DNA from: DASQPR01 sp035713725
Lineage (GTDB): Bacteria; Actinomycetota; Actinomycetes; Mycobacteriales; Micromonosporaceae
Direction of reading: 5' to 3'
DNA length: 61,280 nt
Assembly: GCA_035713725.1 (NCBI GenBank)
Contig: DASTMZ010000192.1
Coordinates: forward strand, 1-61,280
A program made the translations under genes and the position numbers. The notes below the pieces were generated by a model, which saw only the letters and a list, made by a program, of their open reading frames with translations, did not search any database and had not been told where the DNA came from. Below are positions 19,531-30,481 of this stretch, piece after piece (positions within the stretch are counted from its first letter, which is position 1; every line of letters starts with the position of its first letter).

Positions 19531-21204
19531 TCAGTGGCCCCGGAAAGCCTCGGCAAGCCACCACGACGCGTCGTTCGCGGCGATCTTCGCGTCGACCACG
19601 ATGGTCCGGTCACGCGGCCCGGTCACCCAGGAGCGCAGCGGATCGAGGTCGCCGACCGACCGTACGGTTAGCCCGAAGAACCCGAATCCGCGCGCGATGT
19701 CGGCGATGTCGGAGTCCGGGAACCGTACCGTGTCGAGCACAAACCCGTCGGGGCCGAAGTGGTGGACCTCGGCGCCGTACGCGGCGTCGTTGTAGACCAC
19801 AATCACCATCGGCACATCGAGCCGTCGCACCGTAGTCAGCTCGGCAAGTGCCATAAGGAACCCACCGTCGCCAAGCGTTGCCACCGTGACACGGTCCGGG
19901 CGCGCCACCGCGGCGCCGATGGCCGAGGCGAGGCCCAGACCGATCGACTGGTACGCCTGGGTGAAGCTGAACCCGGCCGGATCGGGTACCGATAGATACG
20001 CGGCCGGGTAGCCCATGAAGTTGCCGGAGTCGACCGCCACGACACGTTCGGTCGGCAGGATGTCGTCCAGCGCAACGGTCAGCGTACGAGGATCGATGCG
20101 CTCCCGGCCGTACGCATCCGGGCCGGACCAGTCGTCGTACCCGATCTGGCGCCACCGGCCCTCGGTGGCGATGCGTTCGCGTACGGCCGGCGTGCGGTAC
20201 CCAGTGCTCGGCGTGAACGGCAAGGCCGCCAGCACCGCGTCGGCGACGAGCCGTAGATCGCCACGTACCCGCAGATCTTGCCCGGCCGCGGCGATGAGCG
20301 GTTGATCGAGCGCGACCGGGTCGTGGTCGACGCGCACGACAGTCGCGGCGGGCGGGATCAGGCTCCCGTGCCGCGTCGTCCACATGTTCAGCGAACAGCC
20401 CCACGCGACGAGTACGTCGGCGTCGGCGATGAGCTCAGCAGCCAACGGCGTGGCGAAACCGCCAGAGATGCCGAGGTTCCACGGCGAGCCGGCGAAGAGT
20501 CCGTGCCCGGCCGCGGATGTCGCCAGCAACGCGCCGCACGCATCGGCCAACTGCTCCAGCGCGCGACGCGCGTCCGCGAACGGCGTTCGCGCGGCGCCGC
20601 GCCCGGCGATGAACACCGGCCGATGCGCGGCGCGCAACGCCTCGGCGACGCGATCGACGTCGGCCGCGGTCGCTGTTCGCACCTCGGACGTCGTCTCGTC
20701 GTCCGGCACCGGCGACGATGTTGCCGTAGCGGCCTGTACGTCCAGCGGCAGTCCGAGCACGACCGTCGCGCCGAGACCGTTAGTCGCGATGCGCCAGGCC
20801 TCGACCACGTCGCGGTCCGCAGAGTCCGCGCGGACGCGCCGATACTCGGCGCCCACCGCGCGCGCGAGCGATGCCAGGTCAATGTGGAAATTCGACCGCG
20901 GGTTCGTCGCCTCGGGCGCCAGCACGATCAGAGGGGTACGGCTCTTGGCCGCCTCCGTCACACCGGTCAGCGCGTTCGTCACGCCGGGACCCTGGTGCAC
21001 CGAAACGATTCCGACCTTGCCGGTCAACCGCGCGTACGCGTCGGCGGCGGTGGCCGATCCCGCCTCGTGAGCCGAGGGTACGAAGCGTGCACCGGCCGCG
21101 ACGAGAGCGTTGGTGACGTGGAAGTTTCCGGAACCGACGACGCCGAACACGGTGTCCGCGCCGAGACCGGCGAGCACCGTGCCGACCTGCGTCGCGACGT
21201 CCAT
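19531..21204 (-). CDS. thiamine diphosphate-dependent enzyme (acetolactate synthase / benzoylformate decarboxylase type)
   Basis: A 557-aa ThDP enzyme with three domains: PYR (VFGVVGSGNFHVTNALV, catalytic Glu region SAHEAGSATAADAYARLTGKVG, VHQGPGVTNAL), a central Rossmann-like domain, and PP (AVDSGNFMGYPAAYL, VATLGDGGFLMALAELTTVRRLDVPMVIVVYNDAAYG) containing the GDG...N cofactor motif. The substrate is unknown; related enzymes decarboxylate 2-oxo acids. GGAGGG precedes the ATG. The cyclase next door may share the pathway. Confidence 0.86.
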   Translation of the reverse strand: MDVATQVGTVLAGLGADTVFGVVGSGNFHVTNALVAAGARFVPSAHEAGSATAADAYARLTGKVGIVSVHQGPGVTNALTGVTEAAKSRTPLIVLAPEATNPRSNFHIDLASLARAVGAEYRRVRADSADRDVVEAWRIATNGLGATVVLGLPLDVQAATATSSPVPDDETTSEVRTATAADVDRVAEALRAAHRPVFIAGRGAARTPFADARRALEQLADACGALLATSAAGHGLFAGSPWNLGISGGFATPLAAELIADADVLVAWGCSLNMWTTRHGSLIPPAATVVRVDHDPVALDQPLIAAAGQDLRVRGDLRLVADAVLAALPFTPSTGYRTPAVRERIATEGRWRQIGYDDWSGPDAYGRERIDPRTLTVALDDILPTERVVAVDSGNFMGYPAAYLSVPDPAGFSFTQAYQSIGLGLASAIGAAVARPDRVTVATLGDGGFLMALAELTTVRRLDVPMVIVVYNDAAYGAEVHHFGPDGFVLDTVRFPDSDIADIARGFGFFGLTVRSVGDLDPLRSWVTGPRDRTIVVDAKIAANDASWWLAEAFRGH

Positions 21205-21232
21205 GACCAACCCTCCGGGCTCGACGGTGCGA

Positions 21233-21994
21233 CTACCGTTCGACGAGCGCGAGCACGCGCGCCGGGCTGCCGGATCCGGCCACGATGGGCAGCGGCGCGG
21301 CGACCACCACCGACCCGGTCGGCGGCAGGTGCCGCAGGTTCTGCAACTGCGTCAGGCCGAACTTGTTCGCCCCGAGCAGGTATGAGTGGCACGGGAACGG
21401 CGGATTGAACGAGTGCGCCGCACCCGCGTCGGTGCCGACCGTCTCCACGCCGACGCCCTGGATCGGCGCGTCCTCGGCCAGCCACTGTGCACAGTCGATC
21501 GACACGCCCGGCGTCGCGCCACCGTTGAGGAACGCGTCCTGATCGTGGGAGCGTGCGTCCCAGCCGGTACGGATGAGCAACCAGCCGTCCTTCGGCAGCG
21601 CACCGTGCCGCTCCTCGAACGCCTTGATATGCGAGACCTCGAGCAGGAAGTTCGGATCGGCGGCCGCCTCGGCAGTCACGTCGAGGACGGCGGCCGGCGC
21701 GACGAGTTGACGCACCGGCACCTGTGCGACGTCGAGCTTTTCGCGTCCGGTCACCCAGTGGATCGGTGCGTCGAAGTGGGTACCGGTGTGCTCGCCCGTG
21801 GTGATGTTGTTCCAATACCACGCCGGCCCACGGTCGTCGTACCGACTGATCTCGGTCAACGCGAACGGCCAGGTCTGCCCGAACTGCTCGGGCAACCCGA
21901 GGATGGGGGTGCTGGAGGTCAGCGGTGCGGTCAGGTCGTAGACCTCCACGGCACCCGTACCGATCGCGTCGACAAGATCAGAAAGCAACGTCAT
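21233..21994 (-). CDS. cyclase-family metal hydrolase (kynurenine formamidase-like)
   Basis: A 253-aa protein with the cyclase signature HTGTHFDAPIHW at about residues 70-81, metal ligands from its His and Asp residues, plus GWLLIRTGWD and a C-terminal GSVVVAAPLPIVAGSGSPARV. Members hydrolyse N-formylkynurenine, isatin or related amides. Only 28 bp separate it from the ThDP gene, so co-transcription is likely. Confidence 0.87.
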   Translation of the reverse strand: MTLLSDLVDAIGTGAVEVYDLTAPLTSSTPILGLPEQFGQTWPFALTEISRYDDRGPAWYWNNITTGEHTGTHFDAPIHWVTGREKLDVAQVPVRQLVAPAAVLDVTAEAAADPNFLLEVSHIKAFEERHGALPKDGWLLIRTGWDARSHDQDAFLNGGATPGVSIDCAQWLAEDAPIQGVGVETVGTDAGAAHSFNPPFPCHSYLLGANKFGLTQLQNLRHLPPTGSVVVAAPLPIVAGSGSPARVLALVER

Positions 21995-22051
21995 GCGTCG
22001 ACGCTAGGCCAATGATCGAGTCGAATCAACGCGCGGTCTGGGACGAGTCAT

Positions 22052-23422
<1,371 letters not shown>

Positions 23423-23572
23423 GGCGTCTCCATCTCGCGGCGCGGCGCACCCCGTTGTGTGCACACCGACTTCCGTCGCCGCAGGCCAGCGTAACCGCAT
23501 CCGGCAGGGACCGGCCCAACGATCGACCGGCCGGGAAACCGACTGCCGGGGTCCGACCTGCCAAACTATCGA

Positions 23573-24487
23573 TCAGGCGGACGCGAAGTTCACCGTGACC
23601 GTTGTGTAGCCCAGCGAGTGGAGCATCTCGGTGAGCATCGCTCGCGTGTTCTGTTCGGCACGCTGCGGCAACTGGCTGTCCAGCGCGGCCGCCGCGATCT
23701 TCGTCTGCCCAACTTGGTAGAGCTGCTCCTCCGCATTCGAGTTGTCGGAGAAGATGTCGCCGATCTTGTTGATCAAGCCCTTCTGAGTCGCGTAGAGGTA
23801 GCTGCGATTCAGATCCAGGTTCGGCGGCTCGAGCTGCGGTGCGGGCAGGTTGATGGTGACCTTTTTGGCATCGGTCGGGTCGACCTTGATATCGCCCTGG
23901 CCGATGTTGCTGAAGTCCACGTACGCGTCGACCGAGCCGTCCGCGACGAACAGTGACCGTTGGTTGAACAGGAAGTCCGGGATGAACCGCCGGTCGTTCT
24001 GCAGGTCGACGATCACCTGGAAGTTCCCGCTGGCCGCCTCGAAGCGCGACAGGTCCTGGATGGACACCAGCAACACCGGGCCGCTGCGGTCGGTCTTTTG
24101 CGAGCTGAACGGGTTGCCGAGCTTCGGCCACAGGCCGAACAGGCCAGTCAGCAGGAACAGGATCACAATGACGCCCGCCGTCATGGCAAGCCAGAACGCC
24201 TTACGCCCAGCGGCTGCGAACGGGATCCACCGGCGGCGCCGCCGGGGTTCGATGGCATCCGAGCCGTTGCCCCGCTGCTCAGGCAGCGCGACCGTGTGGT
24301 GATCATGGGACGCGACGGCGGCCCGGGCAGGCGCCGCCGCGCCGGACTCGCCGTTGTTCGGCCGATATGCGTGCAGCGCCGGCGCGTCGTCGTCCTCGTC
24401 CGGCCATCCGGTGCCCGATTCGACCTCGGCGTTGGCGGCCGTCGGTCGCCAGTCGCCGTCGTTGGTGCCGGTCGTGTTGGCGGTCAT
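23573..24487 (-). CDS. DUF4230 membrane protein
   Basis: A 304-aa protein. An acidic, disordered N-terminus and an RRRRRW basic stretch precede one membrane helix (AFWLAMTAGVIVILFLLTGL, about 105-124), and the C-terminal outside domain has DUF4230 features (GPVLLVSIQDLSRFEAASGNFQVIVDL, KKVTINLPAPQL). Function unknown. The start is the ATG that opens MTANTTGTNDGD; a much longer frame reading upstream is noise. Confidence 0.8.
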   Translation of the reverse strand: MTANTTGTNDGDWRPTAANAEVESGTGWPDEDDDAPALHAYRPNNGESGAAAPARAAVASHDHHTVALPEQRGNGSDAIEPRRRRRWIPFAAAGRKAFWLAMTAGVIVILFLLTGLFGLWPKLGNPFSSQKTDRSGPVLLVSIQDLSRFEAASGNFQVIVDLQNDRRFIPDFLFNQRSLFVADGSVDAYVDFSNIGQGDIKVDPTDAKKVTINLPAPQLEPPNLDLNRSYLYATQKGLINKIGDIFSDNSNAEEQLYQVGQTKIAAAALDSQLPQRAEQNTRAMLTEMLHSLGYTTVTVNFASA

Positions 24488-24705
24488 CTCGTCACGTCCA
24501 TCCGCAGCGTGGTGCCCTACAGATTGGTCGCCGGACCGCCCCCGAATCGGCCGGCAGGGTTTATTCGCGAACGTCCGATAAGGATGCCCGCCAGCGCTGG
24601 TTGGCAAACCGACGCGCGCGGCAAACCCATCGGACCACGTACACAGTACGTCCTCGATGCGACACCGAGCGTGCTCGCGGTTGGCTGCCGCGGGGGGCGT
24701 GTGGT

Positions 24706-25872
24706 CTACGTGAACGCGGAGATGCCGGTCAGCTGCTGACCGATCACGAGTTGATGCACCTCGGACGTGCCCTCGTAGGTCAGCACGCTCTCTAGATTGT
24801 TCGCGTGCCGCATGACCGGGTATTCGCCGCTGATCCCGTTCGCGCCGAGGATCGTGCGGCACTGGCGTGTGATCGCGAGCGCCTCGCGCACGTTGTTCAG
24901 CTTCCCGATGCTGATCTGCTCGGGCGTGATGCGGCCGGCGTCGGCCTGGCGTCCGAGATGCAGCGCCAGCAGATAACCCTTCTGCAGCTCGAGTGCCATG
25001 TCGGCGAGCTTGGCCTGGGTGAGCTGGAACCCGGCGATCGGCCGGCCGAACTGTTCCCGCGTGACCGCGTAGTCGAGGGCGGTGTGCAGGCAGTCGCGCG
25101 CCGAGCCGAGCGCGCCCCACACAATGCCGAACCGCGCCTCAGTCAGGCACGACAACGGCGCACGCAGGCCACGCGCACCGGGCAACGCGGCGTCCGCGGG
25201 CAGGCGCACGTCGTCCAGGGTGATTTCGCCGGTCATCGAAGCACGCAGCGACATCTTGTGGGTCACCTCGCGCACCGAGACACCACGAGAGTTCATGGGT
25301 ACGGCGAACCCGCCGATGCCCTCGTCGGTGCGCGCCCAGATCACGGCGATGTCGGCGACCGGCGCGTTGGTGATCCACATCTTGCCGCCGTGCAGGATCC
25401 AGTCGTCGCCGTCGCGGCGTGCACGGGTGCGCATCGATCCCGGGTCGGAGCCGTGATCCGGCTCGGTGAGCCCGAAGCAGCCGATCGCCTCGCCGGCCGC
25501 CATGCGCGGCAGCCAGTCGTCTTTCTGCGCATCGGAGCCGTACCGGTAGATCGCATACATGGCGAGCGAACCTTGCACGCTGACCAGCGAACGGACACCC
25601 GAGTCGCCGGCCTCCAACTCCATCGACGCGAGGCCGTACGCGACGGCGGACGCGCCGGCGCACCCGTACCCGTGCAGGTGCATGCCGAGCAGACCGAGCT
25701 TGCCGAACTCTTTCGCGAGGTCGCGCGCCGGCAGGGTACCGGCTTCGTACCATTCGGCCACATGCGGCCGTACCCGCTCGTCGACCAGCTTGCGCACCAC
25801 GCGCCTGATCTCGAGCTCCTCGTCGGAGTGCAGGTGGTCGACGTCGATCAGGTCAAGGGGGGCGCGCGTCAT
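24706..25872 (-). CDS. acyl-CoA dehydrogenase, glutaryl-CoA dehydrogenase-like
   Basis: A 388-aa ACAD. GCFGLTEPDHGSDPGSMRTRA is the FAD loop, with ILHGGKMWITNAPVADIAVIWA, CLTEARFGIVWGALG, and the catalytic-Glu loop LTYEGTSEVHQLVIGQ near the end. EPDHGSDP and ARFGIVWG are characteristic of glutaryl-CoA dehydrogenases, which oxidise and decarboxylate glutaryl-CoA from lysine or tryptophan breakdown. Specificity is inferred. Confidence 0.88.
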   Translation of the reverse strand: MTRAPLDLIDVDHLHSDEELEIRRVVRKLVDERVRPHVAEWYEAGTLPARDLAKEFGKLGLLGMHLHGYGCAGASAVAYGLASMELEAGDSGVRSLVSVQGSLAMYAIYRYGSDAQKDDWLPRMAAGEAIGCFGLTEPDHGSDPGSMRTRARRDGDDWILHGGKMWITNAPVADIAVIWARTDEGIGGFAVPMNSRGVSVREVTHKMSLRASMTGEITLDDVRLPADAALPGARGLRAPLSCLTEARFGIVWGALGSARDCLHTALDYAVTREQFGRPIAGFQLTQAKLADMALELQKGYLLALHLGRQADAGRITPEQISIGKLNNVREALAITRQCRTILGANGISGEYPVMRHANNLESVLTYEGTSEVHQLVIGQQLTGISAFT

Positions 25873-25885
25873 GACCCCAAAATAC

Positions 25886-26206
25886 TCAGACCGCCGGCGC
25901 GACCGGCACGGCCACCGGCACGGACAGCACCCGCGCGTGGATCGTCGTCCGCTGCTGAAGCGCGGCGCGCAGCGCGCGGTGCACGCCGTCTTCGAGATAG
26001 AGCACGCCGCCGAACTGGACGACATGCGGGAAGAGATCGCCGTAGAACGTCGAGTCCTCGGCGAGCAGCCGATCGAGTGCCAACTCGCGCTTCGTCGTCA
26101 CCAGCTGGTCGAGGCGCACCGGTCGCGGCGGGATCTGCGACCACTCCTTGAGGGACAGCCCATGCTCCGGGTACGGCCGGCCTTCCGAGACCGCCTTGAA
26201 GATCAC
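25886..26206 (-). CDS. conserved small actinobacterial protein
   Basis: A 106-aa protein. RPYPEHGLSLKEWSQIPPRPVRLDQLVTTKREL, ALLAEDSTFYGDLFPHVV-like and LYLEDGVHRALRAALQQR look like a conserved actinobacterial family. The order of a VRLDQLVTT segment before an EDGVHRALRA segment recalls ParB/Srx-type domains, but I cannot confirm it. It lies 13 bp upstream of the acyl-CoA dehydrogenase start and may be co-transcribed. Confidence 0.72.
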   Translation of the reverse strand: MIFKAVSEGRPYPEHGLSLKEWSQIPPRPVRLDQLVTTKRELALDRLLAEDSTFYGDLFPHVVQFGGVLYLEDGVHRALRAALQQRTTIHARVLSVPVAVPVAPAV

Positions 26207-26313
26207 GCCGGTGGCTCCCCCTTCAACGTCCGCGCGCCTGCTCGGCTCAGTTCGCTCGCTACGCCACGTCGCATTATCTCAGCGGAGCGTGTCGAATGCA
26301 CCCCACGGCCGCT

Positions 26314-26919
26314 TTACCAATGCCCACGGTGCACCACCTCGGTCAATGGCCGCCGACCTCGTTTGAGTGACGGTGACCGTCGGTCGGCCGCTGGGTAACC
26401 GACCGACAAGGCACCGATCGGGGTGTACTCAGATGGGACGTCGAAGGTGGCCCTAAAGGTTGCCGTCTGCTCCGGTGGAATCCCGAAGAAGCAGGTCGCG
26501 AGGTCGTTGTCCACGGCGGCGAGCATCATCATCAGCGCGGCGAATCCGGTGTCGATGTCCCAGTAGGGCACCGGCCAGCGCGACTCGTCGCGGTCCGTCC
26601 AGCCCTTGTCCTCGGCGGCGTACCGGTCAAGGTAGATCGACTTGTTCGAAAGCGCGACGATGAGCACCGGCGCGCGTTGCAGTCCGAGCAGCCATGGGTC
26701 TGGTTCGTCACGCTCGTCCTCGGGCGTCGTCGCCGTCCAGAACCGGGCGCGGTCATCCGGCTCGGTGAGCACCAGAAAGCCCCAACCCTGCGAGAAGCCG
26801 GCCGATGGCGCGCGGATCGCACAGTCGAGCAGGCGATCGACGAGTTCGTCGGAAACCGGGCGGTCCGCGTCGTAGTTGCGCACCATGCGGCGACGCCGCA
26901 CGACCTCGGCGAACTCCAT
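26314..26919 (-). CDS. nitroreductase-family protein
   Basis: A 201-aa flavin reductase-like protein: MEFAEVVRRRRMVRNYDADRPVSDE, then LLDCAIRAPSAGFSQGWGFLVL, and GFAALMMMLAAVDNDLATCFFG followed by PIGALSVGYPA. FMN-binding RRRRMVR at the N-terminus is typical. Substrate unknown. Four bases separate its start from the end of the epimerase gene, so they are co-transcribed. Confidence 0.87.
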   Translation of the reverse strand: MEFAEVVRRRRMVRNYDADRPVSDELVDRLLDCAIRAPSAGFSQGWGFLVLTEPDDRARFWTATTPEDERDEPDPWLLGLQRAPVLIVALSNKSIYLDRYAAEDKGWTDRDESRWPVPYWDIDTGFAALMMMLAAVDNDLATCFFGIPPEQTATFRATFDVPSEYTPIGALSVGYPAADRRSPSLKRGRRPLTEVVHRGHW

Positions 26920-26922
26920 CGA

Positions 26923-27879
26923 CTACTCCCCCGCGACCGCGGCCACCGGCACCCGCCCGGGCCGGATCCCCCAGCTGCCGCGCCACGTCCCGCCCGGCTC
27001 GATGGAGACCACATCCCGGCCGGATCGAAACGCATCCGGCGGACACGTCATCGGCTCGATCGCGACCGACCGCCGGTGACGCTCGCCGTGCAAGGTGTCG
27101 CCGGTGAACACCTGCCACCAATGGAAGCCGCCGTCCGCCCAGACCGTCCGGGACCGCCCGTCCGGGGCGGCTAGCACGGCGGTCGACGTTCCGTCGCTTC
27201 CGTGTTCGACCTCGCCGAACGCGGTGTCGAGTTCGATCGTGCCGATCCGGCGCGTGGTGGTGAAGTCGTACGCGTCGCCGGCCACCTTCGCGGCACCGAT
27301 CGGCAACAACCGGCCGTCGACGAGCAGCCGCGAGTGGGCCGGCAACGTCAGCTCGAGGTCGTCGACGGTGGCGCCGGGCAGGTACACGTAGGGGTGCACG
27401 CCGAGGCCGAACGGCGCCGCCGACGTCCCGTGGTTGGTCGCCTCGTGGTCCGCGCGCAGGCCGTCCGGGCCAACCGACCACCGCGTACGCAGCCGCAGCG
27501 GCCACGGGTAGCCGGGTTCCGGCGCGAGATCGCAACCGACCGTGATCGCGTCCGGTGCCACGTCGATGGCGTTCCACCGCACCCACCGCGCCAGCCCGTG
27601 GATCGCGTTGTGCGTCGCCGGCTCGTTCAACGACAGCTGGTATTCCGTGCCGTCCACGGTGAACCGGCCGTCCCGAATGCGGTTCGGCCACGGCTGGAGG
27701 ACCTGACCGGCGCTGCCCGGGCAGAGCACGTCGTCGGCGTACCCGTCGACCACGTCCTCGCCGTCCGCCTGGTAGGCGCGCAGTCCACCGCCGACCTCGA
27801 CAACGACCGCCGTCTGGGATCCGGACTCGATTCGCCACTGCCGGCCGGACGGAAGGCACGGGAAGTCGATCTCAGCCAT
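26923..27879 (-). CDS. aldose 1-epimerase family protein
   Basis: A 318-aa galactose-mutarotase-fold protein: GGGLRAYQADGEDVVDGYADD, LQPWPNRIRDGRF, NAIHGLARWVRW with the catalytic His, GLGVHPYVYL with the second His, and the C-terminal VAIEPMTCPPDAF with the catalytic Glu. It interconverts sugar anomers in the cytoplasm. It leads the nitroreductase gene. Confidence 0.9.
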   Translation of the reverse strand: MAEIDFPCLPSGRQWRIESGSQTAVVVEVGGGLRAYQADGEDVVDGYADDVLCPGSAGQVLQPWPNRIRDGRFTVDGTEYQLSLNEPATHNAIHGLARWVRWNAIDVAPDAITVGCDLAPEPGYPWPLRLRTRWSVGPDGLRADHEATNHGTSAAPFGLGVHPYVYLPGATVDDLELTLPAHSRLLVDGRLLPIGAAKVAGDAYDFTTTRRIGTIELDTAFGEVEHGSDGTSTAVLAAPDGRSRTVWADGGFHWWQVFTGDTLHGERHRRSVAIEPMTCPPDAFRSGRDVVSIEPGGTWRGSWGIRPGRVPVAAVAGE

Positions 27880-27986
27880 GCCCGACCCTAACGCGCCGCG
27901 CGAGGGTGTGGAAACGCCGCGTGCACGTAAGTGGCGTGCCTGGTGTACGGCGCTCGAACCGACGGTCGTCGCCCGCGCGGGCGGCC

Positions 27987-29432
27987 TCAGCTCGTCTTGG
28001 CGGTGTAGCGGCGGAGGGCCGGGAACGCGATGCCGATCAAGATCGCCACGAACGAGGCCGCGATGCCGCCGCCAACCCACGCGGTCGTGGTGCCGACCGC
28101 CGACGCGGTGAGCCCGGCACGCAGATCGCCGAGGCGCGGACCGCCCGCCACCACCGCGGTGAATACGCCCTGGAGTCGACCACGAAGTTCATCTGGCGCA
28201 TAGGTCAGCAGCATGGTCTGCCGGTAGACCGAGCTCACCAGATCGGCGGCGCCGCCGACGGCCAGGAACACGACCGCTAGCCACAGGTGATGGGCGAGGC
28301 CGGCCAACGCGACCGCGATGCCCCAGACGACGACCGCACAGACCAGCGCGACACCCTGCTTCTTGACCCGCGCGACCCAGCCGGACGAGACGCCAGCCAC
28401 CACCGATCCAATCGCGATGGCGCTGAACAGCCAGCCAACGCCACCGTGGAACTCGTTGTCAGCGACCGCCGGGAACAAGGCGCGCGGCAGTGCCAGCGCC
28501 ATCGCCGCGATGTCCACCGCGAACGACAGCAGCAGCACCGGCGTCGTCGCGAGATAACGCAGTCCGAAGATCACATCGGACCATCCGCCGCGGCTCGACG
28601 AGATCTCGCCGATCGGCCGCATCGACGGCAGTCGCAGCGCCGCCCACAGCGCGACGGTGAACGTGAGGGCATCGACGGCGTACGCCCAGAACACTCCGGA
28701 GCCCGCACCGATGAGCACGCCGGCGACCAGCGGACCGGCGACCGTGCTCACGTTCGACATCGTGAAGTTCAGCGTGTTGGCCTGCGCCAACTCGTTGGCC
28801 GGCACGATTCGCGGAATGATCGCGGACCGGGTCGGCATGGTCACCGCTACCGCCGCGGACTGCACCGCGACGAGTGCGAGCAACAGCCAGGGACTGTTCA
28901 CCTTGAGGACGGCCTGGACCAGCAACGACAGCGTCACTAGCCACATCAGCGTCGAGCTCCAGAGCAGCAACATCCGCCGGTCGAGGCGGTCGGCGAGCGC
29001 GCCGCCCCAAAGCGCAAAGATCAACAGGGGTACGAGACCGGCGATGCCCAGCACTCCGACCCAGGCGTTGGACCTGGTCATCGCGTACATCTGCACCGGC
29101 ACCGCGACGGCGGTGAGCTGCGTGCCGAAGAACGACGTGGCGGAGCCGATGAACATCCGGCGGTACGCCGCGTGGCGCAACGGTCGGGTATCGATCGCGA
29201 TCCGGCGCCAACCCGTGTGCGGTGCACCCTTCGATGCGGCCGCCACCGATCCGTCCGGTTCGGCCAGCGACCCGGGCAGTGATGCCGGCGGCGCGGAGAT
29301 CGGTTCGGCCGGCGGGCCGGGGTTGGCGATCGCCACTTCCGCGAGCGCCTCGCGCGCGACGGCTCGTACGTCGATGCCGTCCACGTACGAGCCAGCGCTG
29401 GGTCCGGGATCGCTGTCGTCGGCGCTCGTCAC
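27987..29432 (-). CDS. MFS transporter (drug/siderophore exporter type)
   Basis: A 481-aa transporter with a hydrophilic N-terminal stretch of about 85 residues and then 12 hydrophobic segments. MFS loop motif ALWGGALADRLDRRMLLL lies between helices 2 and 3. The overall pattern (TRSAIIPRIVPANELAQANTLNF) matches EntS-like exporters. GTG overlaps the pdxH stop (GTGA), so translation is coupled to pdxH, although no functional link is known. Confidence 0.88.
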   Translation of the reverse strand: MTSADDSDPGPSAGSYVDGIDVRAVAREALAEVAIANPGPPAEPISAPPASLPGSLAEPDGSVAAASKGAPHTGWRRIAIDTRPLRHAAYRRMFIGSATSFFGTQLTAVAVPVQMYAMTRSNAWVGVLGIAGLVPLLIFALWGGALADRLDRRMLLLWSSTLMWLVTLSLLVQAVLKVNSPWLLLALVAVQSAAVAVTMPTRSAIIPRIVPANELAQANTLNFTMSNVSTVAGPLVAGVLIGAGSGVFWAYAVDALTFTVALWAALRLPSMRPIGEISSSRGGWSDVIFGLRYLATTPVLLLSFAVDIAAMALALPRALFPAVADNEFHGGVGWLFSAIAIGSVVAGVSSGWVARVKKQGVALVCAVVVWGIAVALAGLAHHLWLAVVFLAVGGAADLVSSVYRQTMLLTYAPDELRGRLQGVFTAVVAGGPRLGDLRAGLTASAVGTTTAWVGGGIAASFVAILIGIAFPALRRYTAKTS

Positions 29433-30148
29433 GGGCCCAGCCTCTCCACGACCCACTCGTCGGTGTCGCCGACCGTGGTCGCGGCCATCCGTCGGTAGCG
29501 CAAGCGATCGTGAAGCCGGCCCTTGCGTCCTTGCCAGAATTCCACGCTGTCCGGGCGCAACCGATAGCCGCCCCAGTGCGGTGGCACCGGGATGTCGTCG
29601 GTGTCCGCGAACCGGTCGGCGGTCGCGCGCTCCGCCTCGTCCAGCACCGCGCGCGACGCGATGATCTGCGACTGCGGACTCGCCCACGCACCGAGCTGCG
29701 AATCTCGCGGCCGGGTCGCGAAATACGCCGCCGACTCCTCCCGACTCACCTGCGCGACGGTCCCGCCGACCACTACTTGACGGGTCATCGGGAACCACGG
29801 GAACACCAGGCTGGCGTACGGGTTCGCGGCCAACTCCGAACCCTTGCGCGACGTGTAGTTCGTGACGAACACGAAGCCCTCGGCATCGACCTGCTTCAGC
29901 AGGACGGTACGTGCGCTCGGCCGGCCGTCGCGCCCAGCGGTGGCCAGCACCATCGCGTTCGGCTCGACGAGTCCAGCGGCGACCGCGTCGGCGAACCACC
30001 GGTGGAACTGCGTCAGCCAGTCGTCGGCCAGGTCGGCCTCGGACAGCTCGGCGGATCGATCCCCGTAATCACGACGCATCGCGCCGAGATCGAGACCACG
30101 ATCATCGCCGCCGCCCGCCGTCACGCACTCATCCTTCCCTGATGGCAT
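29429..30148 (-). CDS. pdxH: pyridoxamine 5'-phosphate oxidase
   Basis: A 239-aa FMN enzyme making pyridoxal phosphate. Substrate and FMN motifs: MVLATAGRDGRPSARTVLLKQVD, GFVFVTNYTSRKGSELAANP, ASLVFPWFPMTRQVVVGG, QSQII, then C-terminal PPHWGGYRLRPDSVEFWQGRKGRLHDR. The length is normal. Confidence 0.94.
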   Translation of the reverse strand: MPSGKDECVTAGGGDDRGLDLGAMRRDYGDRSAELSEADLADDWLTQFHRWFADAVAAGLVEPNAMVLATAGRDGRPSARTVLLKQVDAEGFVFVTNYTSRKGSELAANPYASLVFPWFPMTRQVVVGGTVAQVSREESAAYFATRPRDSQLGAWASPQSQIIASRAVLDEAERATADRFADTDDIPVPPHWGGYRLRPDSVEFWQGRKGRLHDRLRYRRMAATTVGDTDEWVVERLGP

Positions 30149-30397
30149 GACCCGTGCGAATCAATGTCGCGTGGAACACACCGGTGCGGGCGGCCCTGCC
30201 CTGGTGCCACCGGGCGAAGATCGGCGCATGATGGAGGGGTGGCGGGCCATCCGCCAGCCGGAGCCCCCCACCGCACTCACGTGCCGAGCATGATGGTCGG
30301 GACATTCCCGCCTCGGCCGAGCCAATCGAGGCCGCAATGCCTCGGCGAGTTGACTGGCGCCTTGCGGCACCGTGACGGCTCGGCGAGTCACTCCAAC

Positions 30398-30448
30398 GCC
30401 TCGTAGCACCGCTACGCTTCGGCGGGCCAATGGCGCCTCGTAGCACCG
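30398..30448. repeat. 14-bp direct repeat in the pdxH-citA gap
   Basis: GCCTCGTAGCACCG occurs at 30398 and 30435. The 330-bp divergent gap (30149-30481) should hold promoters for pdxH and the citrate synthase gene, but I see no clear boxes. Confidence 0.45.
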
Positions 30449-30481
30449 GGCATGCCCGACCAGACGACCCAGGAGATCGAG

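Noticed and set aside
23573..25120. A 515-aa extended version of the DUF4230 protein
   Set aside because: The upstream extension runs antisense-like through the acyl-CoA dehydrogenase gene and has no similarity; the ATG at 24487 fits the family.
27987..29999. A 670-aa extended MFS protein
   Set aside because: The extension lies over pdxH in another frame; the GTG at 29432 overlapping the pdxH stop is a standard coupled start.
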